NCBI GenBank assembly: GCA_030824295.1
Contig: JAVBYA010000096.1
Location: 1 to 16,175, forward strand
From: Bacteroidota bacterium
Lineage (GTDB): Bacteria; Bacteroidota; Ignavibacteria; UBA10030; UBA8401
Reading direction: 5' to 3'
DNA: 16,175 bases
Below the pieces are notes generated by a model. The model saw nothing but the letters and a program-made list of their open reading frames with translations. It had not been told where the DNA came from and did not search any database. This document shows positions 15,301 to 16,175 of this stretch, one piece after another. Within the stretch, counting starts at the first letter, position 1. The number at the start of each line of letters is the position of its first letter. A program made the position numbers and the translations under genes.

Positions 15301-16175
15301 TCCACTCCTTATGGTACACCGTGCTGATCTCCACCAGCACGAGGTCACCGGACCGGGTACGGTGCTGCGATTCGAATTTCAGCTTTCCATGTTCCTGGAT
15401 CATCCGGATCCGCTGCACGACCTCCTCCAGCTTCTCGTTCACTTCCAGATCGGCGATATTCATCCCCAGTATCTCTTCCCGTGAGTATCCCGACATCCGG
15501 CAGTACGCATCGTTCACTTCCAGGATGTTGCCGTTCATGTCCACAGCCCAGAAGCCGTCCAGCGATGTTTCGATGAGCGAGCGGTAACGCTGTTCGCTCA
15601 GCAGCACTTCGCGCTCTGCATGGACGCGGGCCGTGATATCACGGAACACGCTCAGCAGCAATGTCTCTTCACCGGACAGCGTCAGGAACGCATTGGATGC
15701 CTGAACGAAGATGACCGAGTTATCCTTCAGCGTGACATCCTGTTCGAAGAATTCGAGCACATCACGGCTGCGGAAATTATCCCTGTACCGCTCCATCACG
15801 TGTTCCGTGCGATGCTCGGGATAGACCACGGAGAGCGGAGAGCCGATGAGTTCTTCGCGGGACATCCGCACCAACGCACAATATGCTTCGTTCACCATGA
15901 CGATGTTCCCATCGGCATTGGTCAGGCGCATCGCTTCGTTCGTGGATTCCCACACCACGCGGAACCGCTGCTCGGATTGCTGGAGTCCTTCCAATGCCGT
16001 TTTGCTGAGCGAGACATCGGCAACATACCCTTCCACATATTTGATGTTCCCATCCTCGTCAAGCACCGGATTGCCCCGTTCCCACAGCCAGATCTGCACA
16101 CCATCCTTCCGGCGGAACCGGTATTCCAGTTCATAGCGCTGCTTCTTGCCGATCGCATACCGGACAACTTCATTA
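12311..16175 (-). CDS. Multi-PAS/GAF sensor histidine kinase (5' end beyond right edge)
   Basis: 1287 residues are visible; the frame is open through the right edge and begins inside a PAS domain (YRFRRKDGVQIWLWERG), so the true N-terminus is missing. Counting from the edge, PAS domains follow at about 69-185, 190-305, 313-432 and 438-564. Two GAF domains follow at about 580-725 and 745-905, a further PAS at 915-1035, and a coiled coil to about 1065. The kinase core has H1076 in SYSISHDLRAPVRAI, and an ATPase domain with NLIGNAVKFT (1186-1195), DNGTGFD (1220-1226) and GTGVGLAI (1248-1255). This HisKA/HATPase pair resembles phytochrome-like kinases, and an Rcp1-like regulator lies directly downstream. 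No membrane helix is seen. The GAF domains have no recognisable bilin-binding cysteine region. The input signals are unknown. An internal GTG at 16099 is not a real start because homology continues upstream. Confidence 0.93.
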   Translation of the reverse strand, partial: NEVVRYAIGKKQRYELEYRFRRKDGVQIWLWERGNPVLDEDGNIKYVEGYVADVSLSKTALEGLQQSEQRFRVVWESTNEAMRLTNADGNIVMVNEAYCALVRMSREELIGSPLSVVYPEHRTEHVMERYRDNFRSRDVLEFFEQDVTLKDNSVIFVQASNAFLTLSGEETLLLSVFRDITARVHAEREVLLSEQRYRSLIETSLDGFWAVDMNGNILEVNDAYCRMSGYSREEILGMNIADLEVNEKLEEVVQRIRMIQEHGKLKFESQHRTRSGDLVLVEISTVYHKEWNEILAFFNNITQKRASEQALIEREIQYRSLITTMHQGMAFHEMIFDVNGTPSDYRFLDVNPSFEQLTGLAASELIGRTVLEVMPDTEQHWIENYGLVTITGIPSVIENYSEALEKYFEVVAYRPKPGHFATIITDITDRKRSEEQVIANERRYRLLAENSTDVIWTMTFEGDFTYISPSVMQLRGYTPEEVMQQTLEEVICPGSIPSVVEGLKKRADQAQSGEFVQHEFYEVEQPCKNGTTVWTEVVTHIMRDERGTATGIIGVSRDITARKRSEDLLRARLLLSEYATTHTVKELLRKILDEAERITESTIGFFHFVEDDQNTIVLQTWSTNTLSTMCHAEGDGQHYPIDKAGVWVECVFQRAPVVHNNFAAVPNRKGLPAGHAPIFRELLIPIMRNEKVVGIMGVGNKLFNYDQRDVDIAMQLATMSWDILERRRAELALQKHEQALAGLSTAAVDLLNMNERNSEETILSALSKLGTGLDADRVYIFQNVTDRDGTLYTSMVHEWTDEGISRELQNPKMQYIRFDQELPTVWTVLSAGRTLNAYTHELTEPEQILLREQNIQSIILVPIMIDERFWGFLGVDAVRSARRWSLDQDSVVRVAAESIGIAFQRISAVSQLFEREQMLKFALEASGDGVWNFTIPTNELYLSREAKLLAGYQNDEFPDRFDAWMELVHPEDKAGVQIAMDRHLRGEAPIFINEHRLKCKDGSYRWMLDRGKVLTWNKDGTPYQIFGTYSDIHHRKVTEEQVKELNEQLEQKVTERTKQLRESMQEMESFSYSISHDLRAPVRAIDSFTKILSDEEETRLSAEGKRLLNTVRSNTARMGRMIDDLLQFSRMSRAEISKVPFDMGSLVMKVAEEARAVEANRTISIKVHPLPRAYGDPSLLRQVAVNLIGNAVKFTRNRTEAVIEIGGEETDGVLSYWVKDNGTGFDMRYVDKLFGVFQRLHNQKEFEGTGVGLAIVHRILQKHGGNITVQSLEGTGTTFTFTIPAQE

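Overview
The window is about 16.2 kb of a moderately GC-rich bacterial chromosome. It is packed with signal-transduction genes, most of them on the minus strand. No RNA genes, CRISPR arrays, insertion sequences or phage genes were seen. The long soluble multi-PAS kinases, sigma-54 promoters with a PAS-type activator, a radical SAM/NifX-like pair and a Cache chemoreceptor suggest a free-living, metabolically flexible (probably anaerobic or facultative) Gram-negative. Candidate lineages are Chlorobiota/Ignavibacteriota or a deltaproteobacterial group. This is an impression from protein style, not a proven placement.

Region 1 (1-3340, minus strand) is a chemotaxis operon. From its promoter it reads: an 86-residue Cys/His-rich protein, a Cache-type chemoreceptor whose start codon overlaps the stop of that small gene (ATGA), a CheW coupling protein, and a second chemoreceptor (four-helix-bundle sensor) that runs off the left edge. 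A good -24/-12 sigma-54 promoter lies about 22 nt before the first start codon. A gene-free stretch follows, up to the end of the next gene at 3687.

Region 2 (3687-7917) is a divergent regulatory module. A sigma-54 enhancer-binding protein with two PAS domains, the second cysteine-rich, points left. A COG0731-type radical SAM protein, a NifX/NifB-type cluster-binding protein and a predicted metal-export permease point right. The roughly 170-bp gap between them holds three copies of ATTGCATTA in alternating orientation, a -24/-12 promoter facing the radical SAM gene, and an extended -10 box facing the regulator gene inside the repeat array. This looks like an activator that drives its divergent operon and probably limits its own expression. 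The cysteine-rich regulator, Fe-S enzyme, metallocluster-binding protein and His/Cys-rich transporter together suggest a metal or redox response.

Region 3 (7918-8327) has no supported gene. Region 4 (8328 to the right edge, minus strand) is a three-gene phosphorelay: a multi-PAS/GAF histidine kinase (incomplete at the right edge), an Rcp1-like single-domain response regulator, and a hybrid kinase with receiver domains at both ends. The genes are separated by only 33 and 14 bp and are probably co-transcribed. No transmembrane segment is visible in either kinase, so cytoplasmic signals are likely.
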